NCBI RefSeq assembly: GCF_901001135.1
Contig: NC_042619.1
Coordinates: 362,108,923 to 362,172,922 of the forward strand
Reading direction: 5' to 3'
Origin: Rhinatrema bivittatum
Lineage: Eukaryota; Chordata; Amphibia; Gymnophiona; Rhinatrematidae
DNA length: 64,000 bases
In this document: positions 1-10,911 of the stretch, piece after piece
Layout: each line of letters opens with the position of its first letter
How positions within the stretch are numbered: the stretch's first letter is position 1
Program-made: the position numbers and the translations under genes
The notes under the pieces: generated by a model
What the model saw: the letters and a program-made list of their open reading frames with translations, nothing else
Database searches by the model: none
Told to the model about the DNA's origin: nothing

Positions 1-287
1 ATAATCTATGCACTTTATAAGAGTACTCCTCAGAATGCATTCAAAGTTTCTTCCTAAAACTAGTATCAGAATTCCATGTTAATCAAGAAATAATACCACC
101 AACATTCTTTCCTAAACCACATGTAGTTGCTGAACAGATCTTGCACACCCTAAACTGCAGAAGAGCCATTTTGTTCTACAAGGACAGAACTCACACTTGG
201 GAGGTCAGCCCAGCTTTTCATATCAGACAATGAAAAAAGGCTCAAAAGTTAAGAAGCAAACATTATCCAGATGGTTGACATAATGCA
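1..287. other. Unassigned AT-rich sequence
   Basis: No coding, RNA or recognised repeat signal. It ends where a minus-strand CR1 tail begins. Confidence 0.4.
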
Positions 288-935
288 CATAAGAACATTA
301 GAAATGCCATACTGGGTCAGTGTGATGCCCTTGGAGCGGTCTAAGACAGGAGAAGGTCGGAGAACAGACCAGGCTGGAGTCTGTTCTGCTTTTCAACAGT
401 TTAATTGCAAAAAGTTCAGCAAGACAGAATCAAAATGGCTGCTTATCTCAGCAGACTGAGTATGCAAGAACAGTTTTTCCAAAAGAGCACAGCACTCCAT
501 TACAGCTTCCTTTTTCTCCCTAAGGCCTATCTAACTCTCTCAGGGCCTCACCTTTCTATCCCTTACCTCAGGGAAACGCCCCCACCCGAGGATCCCTTTC
601 CTGTCTGTCTTAAGGTGGACTGGGCCAGATAGCTGGAGCTGGTCCGTTAAGGCAGTCTGAGGCTCTCTGTCATATACTCTCTCACAGTCAAAGGGTCCAT
701 CAAGCCCAGTATCCCGTTTCCCACTGTGGCCAATCCAAGTCACATGTACCTGGCAAGTACCCAAACAGACAGATCAGAAGCTACTATTGCTTATTAATTA
801 CGTAATAGCAGTTAATGGATTTAACCTCTAGGAACTTATCGAAACCTTTTTTAAACCCAGTAATACTAACTGCTGAAACCACATCCCCTGGCAATGAATT
901 CCAGAGCTTAACTAAGCGCTGAGTGAAAAAGAATT
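288..935 (-). mobile_element. CR1-type LINE 3' end, split by a candidate solo LTR
   Basis: Read on the minus strand this is the last coding codons and 3' UTR of a CR1 LINE. It shows the FFFTQR...LWNSLP end of the RT protein, the CTGGCAAGTACCC-like 3' UTR block, and a terminal TTCTTATG-type tail at 288-300. The same 3' UTR recurs at 7026-7204, 13872-14018, 24284-24455 and 46107-46166. The copy is 5' truncated and interrupted by 321-686. Confidence 0.8.
321..686. repeat. Candidate short solo LTR inside the CR1 tail
   Basis: A 366-bp block begins TGTGATG and ends CTCACA, so it has TG...CA termini. It interrupts the otherwise continuous CR1 3' UTR and is flanked by GTCAG (316-320) and GTCAA (687-691), a 5-bp duplication with one mismatch. 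No TATA box or coding sequence was seen. It could instead be another small insertion with chance TG/CA ends. Confidence 0.45.
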
Positions 936-938
936 TTA

Positions 939-1262
939 TTTTATTTATTTATTTACTGTTTTTTCTTGACCGACCATCATCAGAGATGATATGCCGGTTT
1001 ACATGTAACAGGGGAGAACGAAGTAGGAAAAGAGCAGTTACAAAAAAACAGGTCATGAATAACTGGGAGGTGCATTAGGAAGATGCACGGAAAAGGAGAG
1101 CATCAGGCATGAAGGAGAAGGCAAACTTAAATACACAGTAGCAAATTTAAATATACACTAGCAAACATAAATGCACGATATGTGTTCCAAACTTAGGTTC
1201 AGATGTAAATGCACAGGTAGAAGGGGGCATGTAGAACATTTTTGAAATGTTTAGCGCTAGAG
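939..1262 (-). mobile_element. L2-like LINE 3' fragment with (TTTA)n end
   Basis: A TTTA-rich stretch at 939-957 is followed by a block with the CGGTTTACA-type motif also found beside the (TTTA)n at 19167. This is read as a minus-strand LINE 3' end with a short tandem tail. Family assignment is by resemblance to the copy at 19167-19727. Confidence 0.45.
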
Positions 1263-1270
1263 CTGTGGAT

Positions 1271-1860
1271 TTACATACTGTCTCCCCTTCCAGTCATTAA
1301 TTCAAATTTGATCATATTATGATCACTTTTACCAAGCGGGCCCATCACCATTACCTCTCTCACCAAATCCTGTGCTCCACAGAGAATTAGATCTTTCATC
1401 AGTTCCCGAACGAATTGCTCCATAAAACTGTCTTTTATTCCATCCAGGAACTTTATCTCTCTAGCATGCCTTGATGTTTCACTTACCCAGTCAATATTGG
1501 GGTAATTGAAATCTCCCATTATTACTGCACTACCAGTTTGGTTAGCTTCCCTAATTTCTCTTAGTATTTCACTGTCTGTCTCACCATTTTGGCCAGGCAA
1601 ATGGTAGTATACTCCTATCACTATTCTCTTCCCCAACACACAAGGGATTTCTATCCATAAAGATTCGATTGTACATTTAATCTCATGCAGGATCTTTATA
1701 CTGTTGGACTCTATGCCATCCCGGTCATAAAGCACCACTCTGCCACCAAGATGCCTCTCTGTCATTGTGATATAATTTGTACTCTGCTATAGCATTATCC
1801 CATTGGTTATCCTCTTTCCACCATGTCTCTGATATGCCAGTTAAGTCTTGTCATCATTCA
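1271..1860 (-). pseudogene. CR1 LINE ORF2 endonuclease domain fragment
   Basis: The apurinic endonuclease of a CR1-type LINE nicks target DNA to prime reverse transcription. The open stretch 1765-1271 (164 codons) has the GDFN catalytic motif at about residues 84-87 followed by YPNIDW, and the SDHN motif at about 147-150. The preceding part of the domain (ISETWW and AIAEYKLY-like) is readable upstream to about 1860 only in another frame, so there is a frameshift near 1770. No RT follows; the element is cut after the endonuclease. It lies in line with the ORF1 remnant at 2473-2960, and both are probably one element split by the MITE at 1873-2472. Confidence 0.85.
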
Positions 1861-1872
1861 CTGCTATACACT

Positions 1873-2472
1873 CTTGGGTAGATTTTCAAAGGGGTACGTG
1901 CGTATTTTGCATAGGCTATTTTGCATAGGCTCGGCAGCGCGCGTAAGTCCCGGAGCTTGCATGGAGGGGCGTGTCGGGGGGGCGCACCCGGAGTGACGCG
2001 GCGTTTTGGGGGCGTGATGCGATGTTTCGGGGGCGGGGGCCGTGGGCGTGGGTTTGGCCCGGGGGCGTGGCCTCGGCCTCCGGACCAGCCCCCGAGACCG
2101 GAACAGCCGGCCAGCGCGCGCAAAGTTACGCCTGCTTCCAGCAGGCGAACTTTGCCGACAAAGGTATGGGGGGGGTTTAGATAGGGCCGGAGGGGTGGGT
2201 TAGGTAGGGGAAGGGAGGGGAAGGTAGGGGGAGGGTGAAGGAAAGTTACCTCCGAGGCCGCTCCGATTTCGGAGCGGCCTCGGAGGGAACAGGTAGCGCG
2301 CGCTGGGCTCGGCGCGCGCAGGTTGCACAAATGTGCACCCGCTTGCGCGCGCCGACCCCGGATTTTATAAGATACGCGCAGCTACGCGTGTATGTTATAA
2401 CATCCAGCGTACTTTTGTTCGCGCCTGGTGCGCGAACAAAAGTACGCGATCGCGCAAATTTATAAAATCTAC
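1873..2472. mobile_element. GC-rich MITE-like element
   Basis: About 600 bp with inverted ends (GGGTAGATTTT at the left, AAAATCTACCC at the right) inserted between two halves of a CR1. The interior is very G-rich on the + strand, contains an inner hairpin around CTCCGATTTCGGAG (about 2262-2275) and many GCGCGC steps, and has no coding signal. Flanking CTCT on both sides may be the target duplication. A similar GC-rich element lies at 34456-34985. Confidence 0.6.
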
Positions 2473-2960
2473 CCCTCTAATTCTGCCATCTTACTTCTTA
2501 GACTTCTGGCATTAGCATACAAACATTTCAAAGTGTGTTTTTTGTTTGTGTTAACATTCTGCTTTTCAGTTGTCAGGGATAAATTGGAATCTTTTAACTT
2601 AGGTGAGTTTTTGATTACAAGCACTTGGACTACATTTGTTATTAGTGGAACATCTCTGTTGAGATCCCCTAACTCTAATGCTTCAATAGTATCCTTTTAA
2701 GATACCTCCCTCCGAATGTTCTAGTTTAAAAGCTGCTTTATCTCCTTTTTAAAAATTAGCGCCAGCAGCCTGGTCCCACCCTGGATAAGGTGGAGCCCAT
2801 CCCTTCGGAAAAGTCTCCTCCTTCCCCTAAAGGTTCCACAGTTCCTTACAAAACTGAATCCCTGTTCCTTGCACCAGTTTCTCCGGAGCTGTGCCTGTCT
2901 CTGGGGACATATGCTTGGAACAGGGATTCCATTTCATCAGTAACGGCATTGAGAAAAGGC
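2473..2960 (-). pseudogene. CR1 LINE ORF1 esterase C-terminus and following spacer
   Basis: Minus-strand reading near 2810-2757 gives RRDGLHLIQGGTRLLA, the conserved C-terminal DGLHL block of the SGNH-type esterase domain in ORF1 of many CR1-group LINEs. A Cys/Arg-rich upstream part reads to about 2920. The remaining 2473-2750 is the ORF1-ORF2 spacer. Only the end of the domain survives, so catalytic residues cannot be checked. Confidence 0.65.
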
Positions 2961-3689
2961 TAAGAAATGTCAGCATTTGGACCCATCTGTGAACAATGCT
3001 GGGAGTTGGGAGAGGCTATCTGCCCATAGAGAGGGCAGCTCACCTTTGCACAGATAATGGGGCATTACAACATCCTCCAAGGGGCTAATGCCAGCCATTG
3101 ATCTTCTTCAATTGTCTCAGAAAGATGTGACCACTCTTCCTATGTGGGATTGGCATTGACAGTTTATGAGGAGGAATTGGAAAGAAAGATCCAAGCAAAT
3201 ACTGGGTTGCAGAGTTGCATGCATTGGTACATCGGCATCAACATCATTGATAACTTTGTAAACTGAGGTCCAGCCACTACTGGAGATTCTCAAGGCATCT
3301 GGGGGAAGGAACCCGCTGCTGATTTCTGGCAAGCCATCAGGAACTGCTGAACTTTTAATTTCAAGTACATTGGGAGAGAAAGCTTTCCCAAGATGCAGAA
3401 GTTTATTGGGGTCTAGATACCAATAGAAAAAGGCAAAGCAGGTTTAGGATGGCAGTGCCCATAGGTGGAAGAGCAAGGGGTTCCCTTCTTCCCTCTCCTC
3501 CTGGAAAGCAGTGAGCATTGGGGAAGGCCCAGTTTTTGGGCGTCTTCAGAATTTGGTGCCTAAATCCAACCCTGGGAAAGGCTATCCTTGCAGAGGCCTT
3601 GTCTTCTAGCCACATGCACAATCAGACTACACCACCAACCTGTGATTTTGGCATGGAGTATTCCTGGAAGTATTAAGGATATGAGAACT
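2961..3689. other. No recognised feature; possible decayed DIRS upstream region
   Basis: No open frame or repeat end that I can name. The segment precedes a fossil DIRS gag (3690-4260) and could be its decayed 5' portion. Confidence 0.3.
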
Positions 3690-4260
3690 ATTATGATCAG
3701 AATGAGTCAATACATCTCCCCCATGCACCCTTTTCCCCAGGAAAGGATAAAATCACTTCTGGAAGATCTCTCCTTAGATGATTTTGTAAAGAAAATGTTA
3801 GAGTCTGTTCTATTTAATTTGCAAAAGGCAGAAGAATCCAGGGCAAAAATATATTATATCTTCCATTTTGTGGAACCCCCTCACCCTCATCCAAGGAAAT
3901 CATGGCAGTAGCCTCCACAGCATCCTACAGGAATCAGACAAGAATGGCAAATACACCACCCCAATGTCACCAGTAAATAAAAGGGTAGATGCAACATACC
4001 ATATTCAAAAGACTTATAGATTCAGAAAGCAACCACTGCCTTAGTTGTAGTCAAATCTGCTCTTAAAAAGCCTGTGAGATCTAGAACCCATGCTTTGGTG
4101 CCCCTGGAGAAGGATTCTCATATCCTTGACAGTTATTCATATGGGGTATTAAGCATAGCAACTATGTGGGTACTAAACATTGCAACTATCATTTCTTCAT
4201 GAGCTGATATATGTGAAACATATTGAAAGAAGGGAAGGGAGTGTGAGAGCATCTTCCTCA
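3690..4260 (+). pseudogene. Fossil DIRS-type gag
   Basis: The translation DLSLDDFVKKMLESVLFNLQ, then FVEPP, then a split block ending PLPSVVVKSALKKP, parallels the Gag of the intact-looking DIRS-1 copy: DLSFINFVKEMSELVPFQLQ, then VVVESAQKK. The reading changes frame and has stops near 3909 and 3977, so it is inactive. Gag of DIRS elements is the presumed structural RNA-binding protein. RT and recombinase are missing downstream, where a minus-strand CR1 starts at about 4803; a decayed DIRS end follows at 7745-7965. Confidence 0.65.
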
Positions 4261-4802
4261 GGAGATGTGTGATGCCCTTGAGCCACTAGTGGACAAGGGT
4301 ATGGAGTATTGAAAATATATGATCTGATTGACTTTAGATGTTTTTGAAATTGGATTAAGAATCTCTGCAGTAGATATCGACACTTGGAGGCTCTCATAGT
4401 TGTAGTCCTCAGACCTTAAATAAAATATTCAGGAAAGAATCACTGATGTGCCCAGCAATGGAGAGAATCTCTTCAGAATTAAGTTCAAGGAAGCAGTACA
4501 CAAATTAAAGATCACTGTGCTATGCTTCTGACTATCTTTACTGTCACTTCAAATTCACTCTCCTCATCTAGAAGGTTTTTGAGTGGGAGCCAAGGAGACA
4601 TTCTGTCTTCAGAGGGAGGCATTATCCTCCATCCTCATAGCCCAGTTAGCAGAAGGGATCTCACTCTTGTCCCAGACAGCAGAGGGCTCAAACGCCACAG
4701 CCAGCATCCCAGACATTTGGGAGGAGTTTTGACTGTATCCAGGAGCGCATAGCCAGGATCCCAGTATCTACGTGAGAGAACTTTCCTTTTTGGGAAGGGC
4801 TA
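4261..4802. other. No recognised gene
   Basis: Probably decayed DIRS interior, since it lies between the gag fossil and the CR1 insertion. I see no conserved motif. Confidence 0.3.
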
Positions 4803-5837
4803 CATATAGTAACATAGTAAATGTTAGCAGATAAAGACCCACATGGTCCATCCAGTCTGCCCAACAAGTTACTTAGGGTAGTATCTTTATTCTGGCTACC
4901 TCCCATACCTTTTGTTAACGGTGGTATCTGCTGCTTCATGCAAGTCACTCCCATGCAGAAGTGTTGCACCTAAAGTTAATATAATTAACCCAAGCGTTTA
5001 CTTCATCATCTAGCCACTAGGTATCCTCTGTTTTTATCTCATGCCCTTTTGAATTCCATTACCATTCTTGTCTTCACCACCTCTTCCAGGAATGCATTCC
5101 ATGCATCCACCACCCTTTCCATGAAGAAATACTTTCTCATATTGCTTTTGAGTCCTAATCCCTTGAGTTTCATATCATGACCCCTAGTTCTACAGTTTTC
5201 CTTCCAGCAGAAAACGTTTGATTTTTCTGCATCATTAATTCCTTTCAGATATATTTGAAATAATATTTTCACCCTATCTCTCCTGTTTTTCAGCACATAC
5301 ATATTTAGGTCCTCCAGTCTCCTTTCATAAGTCTTCCAGCGCAGACCCAATACCATTTTGGTCACTTTTCTCTGGACTGATACCATCCTGTCTCAATCCT
5401 TTTTAAAATGCGGTCTTCAGAACTGAACACAGTACTGCAGCTCACAAAAGACCTGTTTAGGGCTATTATCACCTCCTTTTTCTTACTGGTTATACCTCTT
5501 TCAATGGAGCCCAGCATCCCTTTGGCCTTAACCACTGCCTAGTCACATTGCTTCATTAGCATCAGATCACCCCAAGGTGTCTCTCCCAGTCTGTATACAT
5601 CAGTCTTTTACCCAATATCATGTACGTATCCTTAGAATTACCGTATCTCAAATGCAAGACTCTGCACTTCTTGGCACTGAATCCCAGCTGACAAACCTTT
5701 GACCACTCCTCAAGCTTTCTTAGATCGCTTAATATTGTCTCTGCTTCTTCAAGTTTGCCCACTCTGTTACTGATCTTGGTGTTATCCGCAAAAAGATAAA
5801 CTTTACTTTCTAATCCTTTCATGATATTATTCACAAA
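4803..5837 (-). pseudogene. Older CR1-like LINE, 3' half of RT and tail
   Basis: Minus-strand CR1-family RT. The block 5834-5562 starts NNIMKGLESKVYLFADNTKI, where the usual FADD catalytic motif reads FADN (second Asp lost), and continues with the thumb-like LRKLEEWSK and HLRYGN segments. The block 5386-5039 carries VQRKVTKM and the terminal NAFLEEVV. The tail at 4803-4870 has the CCATCCAGTCTGCCCAACAAG-like 3' UTR. The N-terminal part of the RT is displaced to 7205-7690 by a second CR1 inserted at about 5838. Confidence 0.85.
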
Positions 5838-7204
5838 GATTCACAACATGGATTTACCCAAGGGAAGTCTTACCTAACAAATCTGCTTCATTTTTTTGAA
5901 GGGGTTAATAAACATGTGGATAAAGGTGAACCGGTAGATGTAGTGTATTTGGATTTTCAGAAGGCGTTTGACAAAGTCCCTCATGAGAGGCTTCTACGAA
6001 AACTAAAAAGTCATGGGATAGGAGGCGATGTCCTTTCGTGGATTACAAACTGGTTAAAAGACAGGAAACAGAGAGTAGGATTAAATGGTCAATATTCTCA
6101 GTGGAAAAGGGTAAACAGTGGAGTACCTCAGGGATCTGTATTGGGACCGGTGCTTTTCAATATATATATAAATGATCTGGAAAGGAATACGACGAGTGAG
6201 GTTATCAAATTTGCGGATGATACAAAATTATTCAGAGTAGTTAAATCACAGGCAGACTGTGATACATTACAGGAGGACCTTGCAAGACTGGAAGATTGGG
6301 CATCCAAATGGCAGATGAAATTTAATGTGGACAAGTGCAAGGTGATGCATATAGGGAAAAATAACCCTTGCTGTAGTTACACGATGTTAGGTTCCATGTT
6401 AGGAGCTACCACCCAGGAAAAAGATCTAGGCATCATAGTGGATAATACTTTAAAATCGTCGGCTCAGTGTGCTGCAGCAGTCAAAAAAGCAAATAGAATG
6501 TTAGGAATTATTAGGAAGGGAATGGTTAATAGAACGGAAAATGTCATAATGCCTCTGTATCGCTCCATGGTGAGATCGCACCTTGAATACTGTGTACAAT
6601 TCTGGTCGCCGCATCTCAAAAAAGATATAGTTGCGATGGAGAAGGTACAGAGAAGGGCAACCAAAATGATAAAGGGGATGGAACAGCTCCCCTATGAGGA
6701 AAGGCTGAAGAGGTTAGGGCTGTTCAGCTTGGAGAAGAGACGGCTGAGGGGGGATATGATAGAGGTCTTTAAGATCATGAGAGGTCTTGAATGAGTAGAT
6801 GTGACTCGGTTATTTACACTTTCGAATAATAGAAGGACTAGGGGGCATTCCATGAAGTTAGCAAGTAACACATTTAAGGCTAATCGGAGAAAATTCTTTT
6901 TCACTCAACGCACAATAAAGCTCTGGAATTGGTTGCCAGAGAAGGTAGTTAGTGCAGTTAGTGTAGCTGGGTTCAAAAAAGGTTTGAATAAGTTCTTGGA
7001 GGAGAAGTCCATTAATGGCTATTAATCAATTATACTTAGGGGATAGCCACTGCTATTAATTGCATCAGTAGCATGGGTTCTTCTTAGTGTTTGGGTAATT
7101 TCCAGGTTCTTGTGGCCTGGTTTTTGGCCTCTGTTGGAAACAGGATGCTGGGCTTGATGGACCCTTGGTCTGTCCCAGCATGGCAAGTTCTTATGTTCTT
7201 ATGT
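5838..7204 (+). mobile_element. CR1 LINE, 5'-truncated, inserted in another CR1
   Basis: A plus-strand CR1 copy: RT from the QHGFTQGKS region to the C-terminus, then a 3' UTR and the tail TTCTTATGTTCTTATGTT. Both flanks belong to a single minus-strand CR1 whose reading breaks between LVLFN and FVNNIMKG. No clear target duplication is seen, which is usual for CR1. Confidence 0.9.
5916..7025 (+). pseudogene. CR1 reverse transcriptase, near-intact C-terminal two thirds
   Basis: Non-LTR reverse transcriptase, which copies the LINE RNA at the nicked target. From VYLDFQKAFDKVPH (residues 10-23) the frame runs through SGVPQGSVLGP (68-78) and the catalytic FADD (99-102) to the conserved CVQFWSPHLKKD and QRRATKMIKG blocks. 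A single in-frame TGA at 6792-6794 (Arg to stop, a CpG-type change) separates it from the last 77 codons, which end at 7025 with the expected FFFTQRTIKLWNWLP. No frameshift is seen, so this is a young copy. The endonuclease and ORF1 are absent (5' truncation). Confidence 0.92.
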
Positions 7205-7690
7205 TAAACAGAACCAGTCCCAGAACAGATCCTTGAGGAATCACTCTTCTCGTTTCAGAGTGGGTTCCATTTAGCATTACTTGCTGTCATCTGTAAGTCA
7301 GCCAATTTGTAAACCATTCCACCACTTTTGGATCCAGGCTTCTCATTTTATTCCTGAGCCTCCTATGTGGGACCTTATCAGAAGCCTTGCAGAAATCCAA
7401 ATAATCCATGTTGCGTGCTTTTCCTTGATGTAATTGTCTAGTCATCCAATCAAAAAAATCACAGGTTCTTTTGACAGGACCACCTTCTGGTAAAACCATG
7501 CTTTGAATCCTGCAACCCACGGGATTGTAGATAGTTCATTATCCTTTCCTTTAACAGAATCTCCATTAATTTTCTTACCACTGAGGTAAGGCCTATTGGC
7601 CTATAGTTTTCAATCTCCTCCCTGCTACCATTTTTGTTAAGCAGGACTTCAACTGTCTTTCTTCAATCCTGCATCACCACTCCAGTCTCC
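7205..7690 (-). pseudogene. Older CR1-like LINE, N-terminal part of RT
   Basis: Minus-strand continuation of the element at 4803-5837. It shows the RPIGLTS-like start, HGFT, MDYLDFCKASDKVPH and, next to the junction, VIPQGSVLGLVLFN. Stops and frameshifts are present. The segment ends at the boundary of the inserted CR1 (7204/7205). Confidence 0.85.
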
Positions 7691-7744
7691 ATGGATATAT
7701 TGAACAGAATGTAAGTTCTCACAAAACCCAGTTCCCTTTAGAAT

Positions 7745-7965
7745 CACGTCCTACATGTTTTTAGGTACATTAAGAACTGAAAGGGCCCTGCACAATGTCT
7801 GTGATGCATAAAGGCACATGCATGGTCTATAGAGTGTGCCTAATGCTTCTAGAAACTTTAAAACAATATTCACATCTGGACTTTGTCAAAGGACATCATT
7901 TATCTCTGAGGAGTTACATCCTGCTGTCTTGGAGAACACGTTACAAGTTAGCAAGTTTCACCTTC
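7745..7965 (+). repeat. Decayed DIRS right-end repeat
   Basis: The segment TACATCCTGCTGTCTTGG followed by GAGAACACGTTACAA matches the right terminus of DIRS-1 (40935-40980, ACATCCTGCTGTCCTGTGAG then GAACACCTGTTACAG) with scattered changes. Upstream CTTCTAGAAACTTT corresponds to the GTTCTGGAAACTTTGAC block of DIRS right ends. It is likely the far end of the DIRS whose gag lies at 3690-4260. Confidence 0.6.
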
Positions 7966-8251
7966 ACTGTCCTCATTCTTGGATCACTAAAAAGAGTTGA
8001 GCATACTTTTCCAGCTCCCAGTGAGACCATTTTGGATGGCATGTCTGTGATGTTAAATGTCCTTTCTGGATATTTTTAGAGGTGGAGGGATTTTGTTTTT
8101 TTTATCATAGTTATGTTGTAGTAATCCACTATGGCAAAAATTGCATACCAACCAAAAAAATGCCTGTCCCCTAGAAAATACCCATATTGTTTTCCACATT
8201 TTGTATTGTAATATTGTGCATTGTAATATTTTTACCAGAATCTTATTTTTC

Positions 8252-8920
8252 ATGCGGCCAATATTCAGCACCACTTAGCCAGAGAAGTACAGACTTATCC
8301 AGGAAAGTGATGCTGTTTCAATGTTCAGCCACATTTAGTGGCCGTCATTTAGACAGATAAGTACTTATCCAGCTGTGTTGGGCAGGATGGGGACGTAATA
8401 GGGAGGAGCTACTTAACTGGCTAACTTAGCCAGATAAGTGTCAATATTTGGACTTATCATTTGTGATACCTAGATCCGGGTGGGTTCTTGGCGGCATCCG
8501 CACCAGAAAGGAGGAGTCGGGGCGGCACCGGGGCGGACGCCGCGAAGACATAGCTGACGGCGAAAAAGTAAGGAGCCTTATCGCCATCAGTAACGCGGCC
8601 AATAGCACCACCTTTCACGGTAGCGCTATTGGTTTGCTAAAGCCGGCAGCAATAGCACCATGGTGGTGCGATCACTGCCGGCTTTCGCAGGCCCACCCCC
8701 CGCTTCGCCCCTCCGTTACCGCCGGATTTTCTAAGTTTAGAAAATCCAGGCCTAAGTTAGATCTGCTATGGAGCAGGTCTAAAGTTAGCCGGATAAAACT
8801 TATCCAGCTAACTTAAAACTTACCTGGAGATATTCAATGGCATAGCCTCGGCGCTGAATTTCCCAGATAAATTAACTGGATAAATTTTAGCCGGATATCT
8901 TTAAATATTGACATCCATGT
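8252..8920. mobile_element. MITE with long imperfect inverted ends
   Basis: The left end (GGCCAATATTCAG, then CTTATCCAGG) is mirrored at the right (TTATCCAG and GTCAATATTTAAA on the other strand). Two inner subterminal ACTTATCCAG blocks lie near 8370 and 8800. The GC-rich core (8470-8750) holds its own inverted repeat around CCAATAGCACCA / GCTATTGG. There is no coding capacity. Confidence 0.6.
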
Positions 8921-9614
8921 GTTTAGAATTTGGGTTCCTTCCTAATAATTGGACTTCTGGCAAAATAGATGTGTTAATGTTTTGTGAAATTGGATTAGTA
9001 CTCTAGATATTGTTTTAATTGACCTCTGGCCAGTATTGTTGATTTTGTCCTTTTGTTGTTTACCTGTGCTGTTTCTCTGTGCCGTGTCCATATTTTCTTG
9101 ATCATAAGTACAGGCAATATCGTCACATGTACTGGAGCCTATTGAGGAGCTTTCTGAGGAATATAAAGGTAACCCGTTGTGATCAGGCATGGCTTCAGTG
9201 TTCATCCATCCTATATTGTGTTTTTATTTGAAAACATTGTATATATACATTATTTTTATATATGTACTTTGGTATTTTCCCATTTCAAAAGGCATGTTTT
9301 TATATATGTACTTTGACTGGTATTTTCCCATTGCAAGAGGCAGCAAACTAAAAATATTTCTGGACTAATGTGATACATTTTTTGACTAGCTTTCACAAAT
9401 TAACACTTCCTCCTTTGTGCCCACACAGAATGAGGAGATCAGAGTAAAAGATGACATTATTATTATTTTTATTCATTGCCAAAAATACAAGTAAATCACA
9501 GCTTAAATTACAATGATAGTGTAAAAGAGGGAGGAGCAGCATTGATATGTACTAACATAGCCACCACACTACTTTATAAAGGATAAAAGAACATTTTGCA
9601 TATCCCATGTTACA
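8921..9614. other. Unassigned, AT-rich, probably intronic
   Basis: No coding or repeat family recognised except the short tandem duplication at 9252-9345. An acceptor-like CCCACACAG at 9420-9428 has no plausible downstream exon. Confidence 0.4.
9252..9345. repeat. Two-copy tandem duplication of about 45 bp
   Basis: TTTTTATATATGTACTTTG followed by GGTATTTTCCCATT occurs twice in direct succession, the second copy with a GACT insertion. It looks like replication slippage. Confidence 0.85.
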
Positions 9615-9871
9615 GATATTTATTTAAATTTATATACTGTCTATCAAAATTCCTAAGCGGTTTCCATAAAATCATTCATAAACAATAAACTAAATAAGAC
9701 ATTGTGATGAAAACTGGACAGATTTTACTGGAGCAGCAAGGGTAGGAAACCTGATAATATATTTGGCAAAAAGGGAAGCATTTAACTAAATATAATATCA
9801 CAGTTGGGACATGGACTGCCCATGACGTGGTATGATTTATCATACCTTTTGTAAAGAGCACTATACAGCTC
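9615..9871 (-). other. L2-like LINE tail fragment and unassigned sequence
   Basis: TTTATTTAAATTTATATACTG and AAGCGGTTT at 9615-9663 resemble the 3' end of the L2-like LINEs seen at 19167. The remainder is unassigned. Confidence 0.35.
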
Positions 9872-10003
9872 CCAGTCCCGAGGACTCGGGACCCTACGGG
9901 CTCCTCCCAGGGGGTCCCTGGTTCCTGGGTGAACCCTTCCAGCTTGTGGTTCCGCCTCCCGGCCTACCCTGTCTCCCTAGGTAGGTCGGCCCAAGGGTCC
10001 ACT
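9872..10003 (+). repeat. 3' end of a Gypsy LTR (fragment)
   Basis: CGGGCTCCTCCCAGGGGG and the terminal CCCAAGGGTCCAC match the last part of the Gypsy C, D and 56.8-kb LTRs. The LTR is cut a few bases before its expected ACA end, where minus-strand Gypsy B begins. It is a relic of an otherwise lost element. Confidence 0.6.
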
Positions 10004-10911
10004 ATCTTCTCCAGCAGCATCAACTGCAACAGAAGGAGTGCATAATCTGAGGTTCCTTGTGCTCAACCAAACCAAGTCCCCTGGTTGAAGCTGAGGCCCC
10101 ACTCTCCTCTTCTTGTCAGCCTGTTTCTTCATCTTGATGGAAGATCGTTGTAGCAGAACTCGGGTCTGTTCCCATAAGGCCATCATAGAACGAACAGCTA
10201 GTTCTACCGCCGGACAAGAAGAGGATGTAGTAACAGGAAGTGGGATCCGTGGATGTCTTCCAAAGACCAGAAAGAAACGTGATCATCCTGAAGCTTGGTA
10301 TACATGATTGTTATGACAAATCTCGGCCCAAGGCAATAGGGATGCCTAATCGTCCTGTCATTGATTAATATAACAGTGTAAAAATGTTTTAAGAGTTTGA
10401 TTCGTTCCTTCAGTTAACCCATTGGATTTGGGGTGATAGGCAGAAGAGAAATTTAGATCTATTCTAAATTTTTTGTAGAGATCTCTCCAAACTCGTGCCA
10501 TAAATTGAACTCCTCTATCTGAAACGATACTGGAAGGTAGACCATGGATTCGAAAGATGTGTTGTAAAAATAATCGGCCTAACTGTGGTGCAGAGGGTAG
10601 TCCAGGCAGAGGAATGAAATGTGCCATTCTGGAAAATCGGTCAATCACAACCCAAATTACTGAATTACCTTCAGAGAGAGGGAGATCAGTAATAAAATCT
10701 GTGGCTATATGAGTCCACGGTTTCTCTGGAATAGGAAGAGGTTGCAAGAGTCCACTAGGTCGCTGCTTAGAAGTTTTCTTAGCTGCACAAGTGGAACATG
10801 AGTCAACATATTTTTTAACGTCTGATGCCCATTGCAGCCACCAATAGTGATGGGACACACAATTTTTAGTTCTGAGTCTGCCAGGGTGTCCAGCGAAGAA
10901 GGAATCTGCAC
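10004..10911 (-). pseudogene. Gypsy B integrase
   Basis: DDE integrase, which inserts the cDNA into the genome. From 10858 downward the zinc-binding Cys pair (SCSTC, about residues 20-24) is followed by the three catalytic acids: TDF (Asp54), SDRG (Asp114) and NGLTEG (Glu150, where NGQxE is usual). The upstream HH part of the zinc finger (FFAGHPG) is in another frame next to the LINE junction at 10911. After about 10358 the frame shifts; the region 10186-10004 holds the QPGDLVWLSTRNLRL block that follows the integrase core. The C-terminus is cut at an LTR fragment. Confidence 0.88.

Noticed and set aside
1854..2330. 158-codon minus-strand frame, Pro/Arg-rich
   Set aside because: Lies wholly inside a GC-rich MITE with few stops; low-complexity translation.
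9403..9450. Splice acceptor and short exon after CCCACACAG
   Set aside because: No donor within a coding-like stretch, and the following sequence is an ATT microsatellite.
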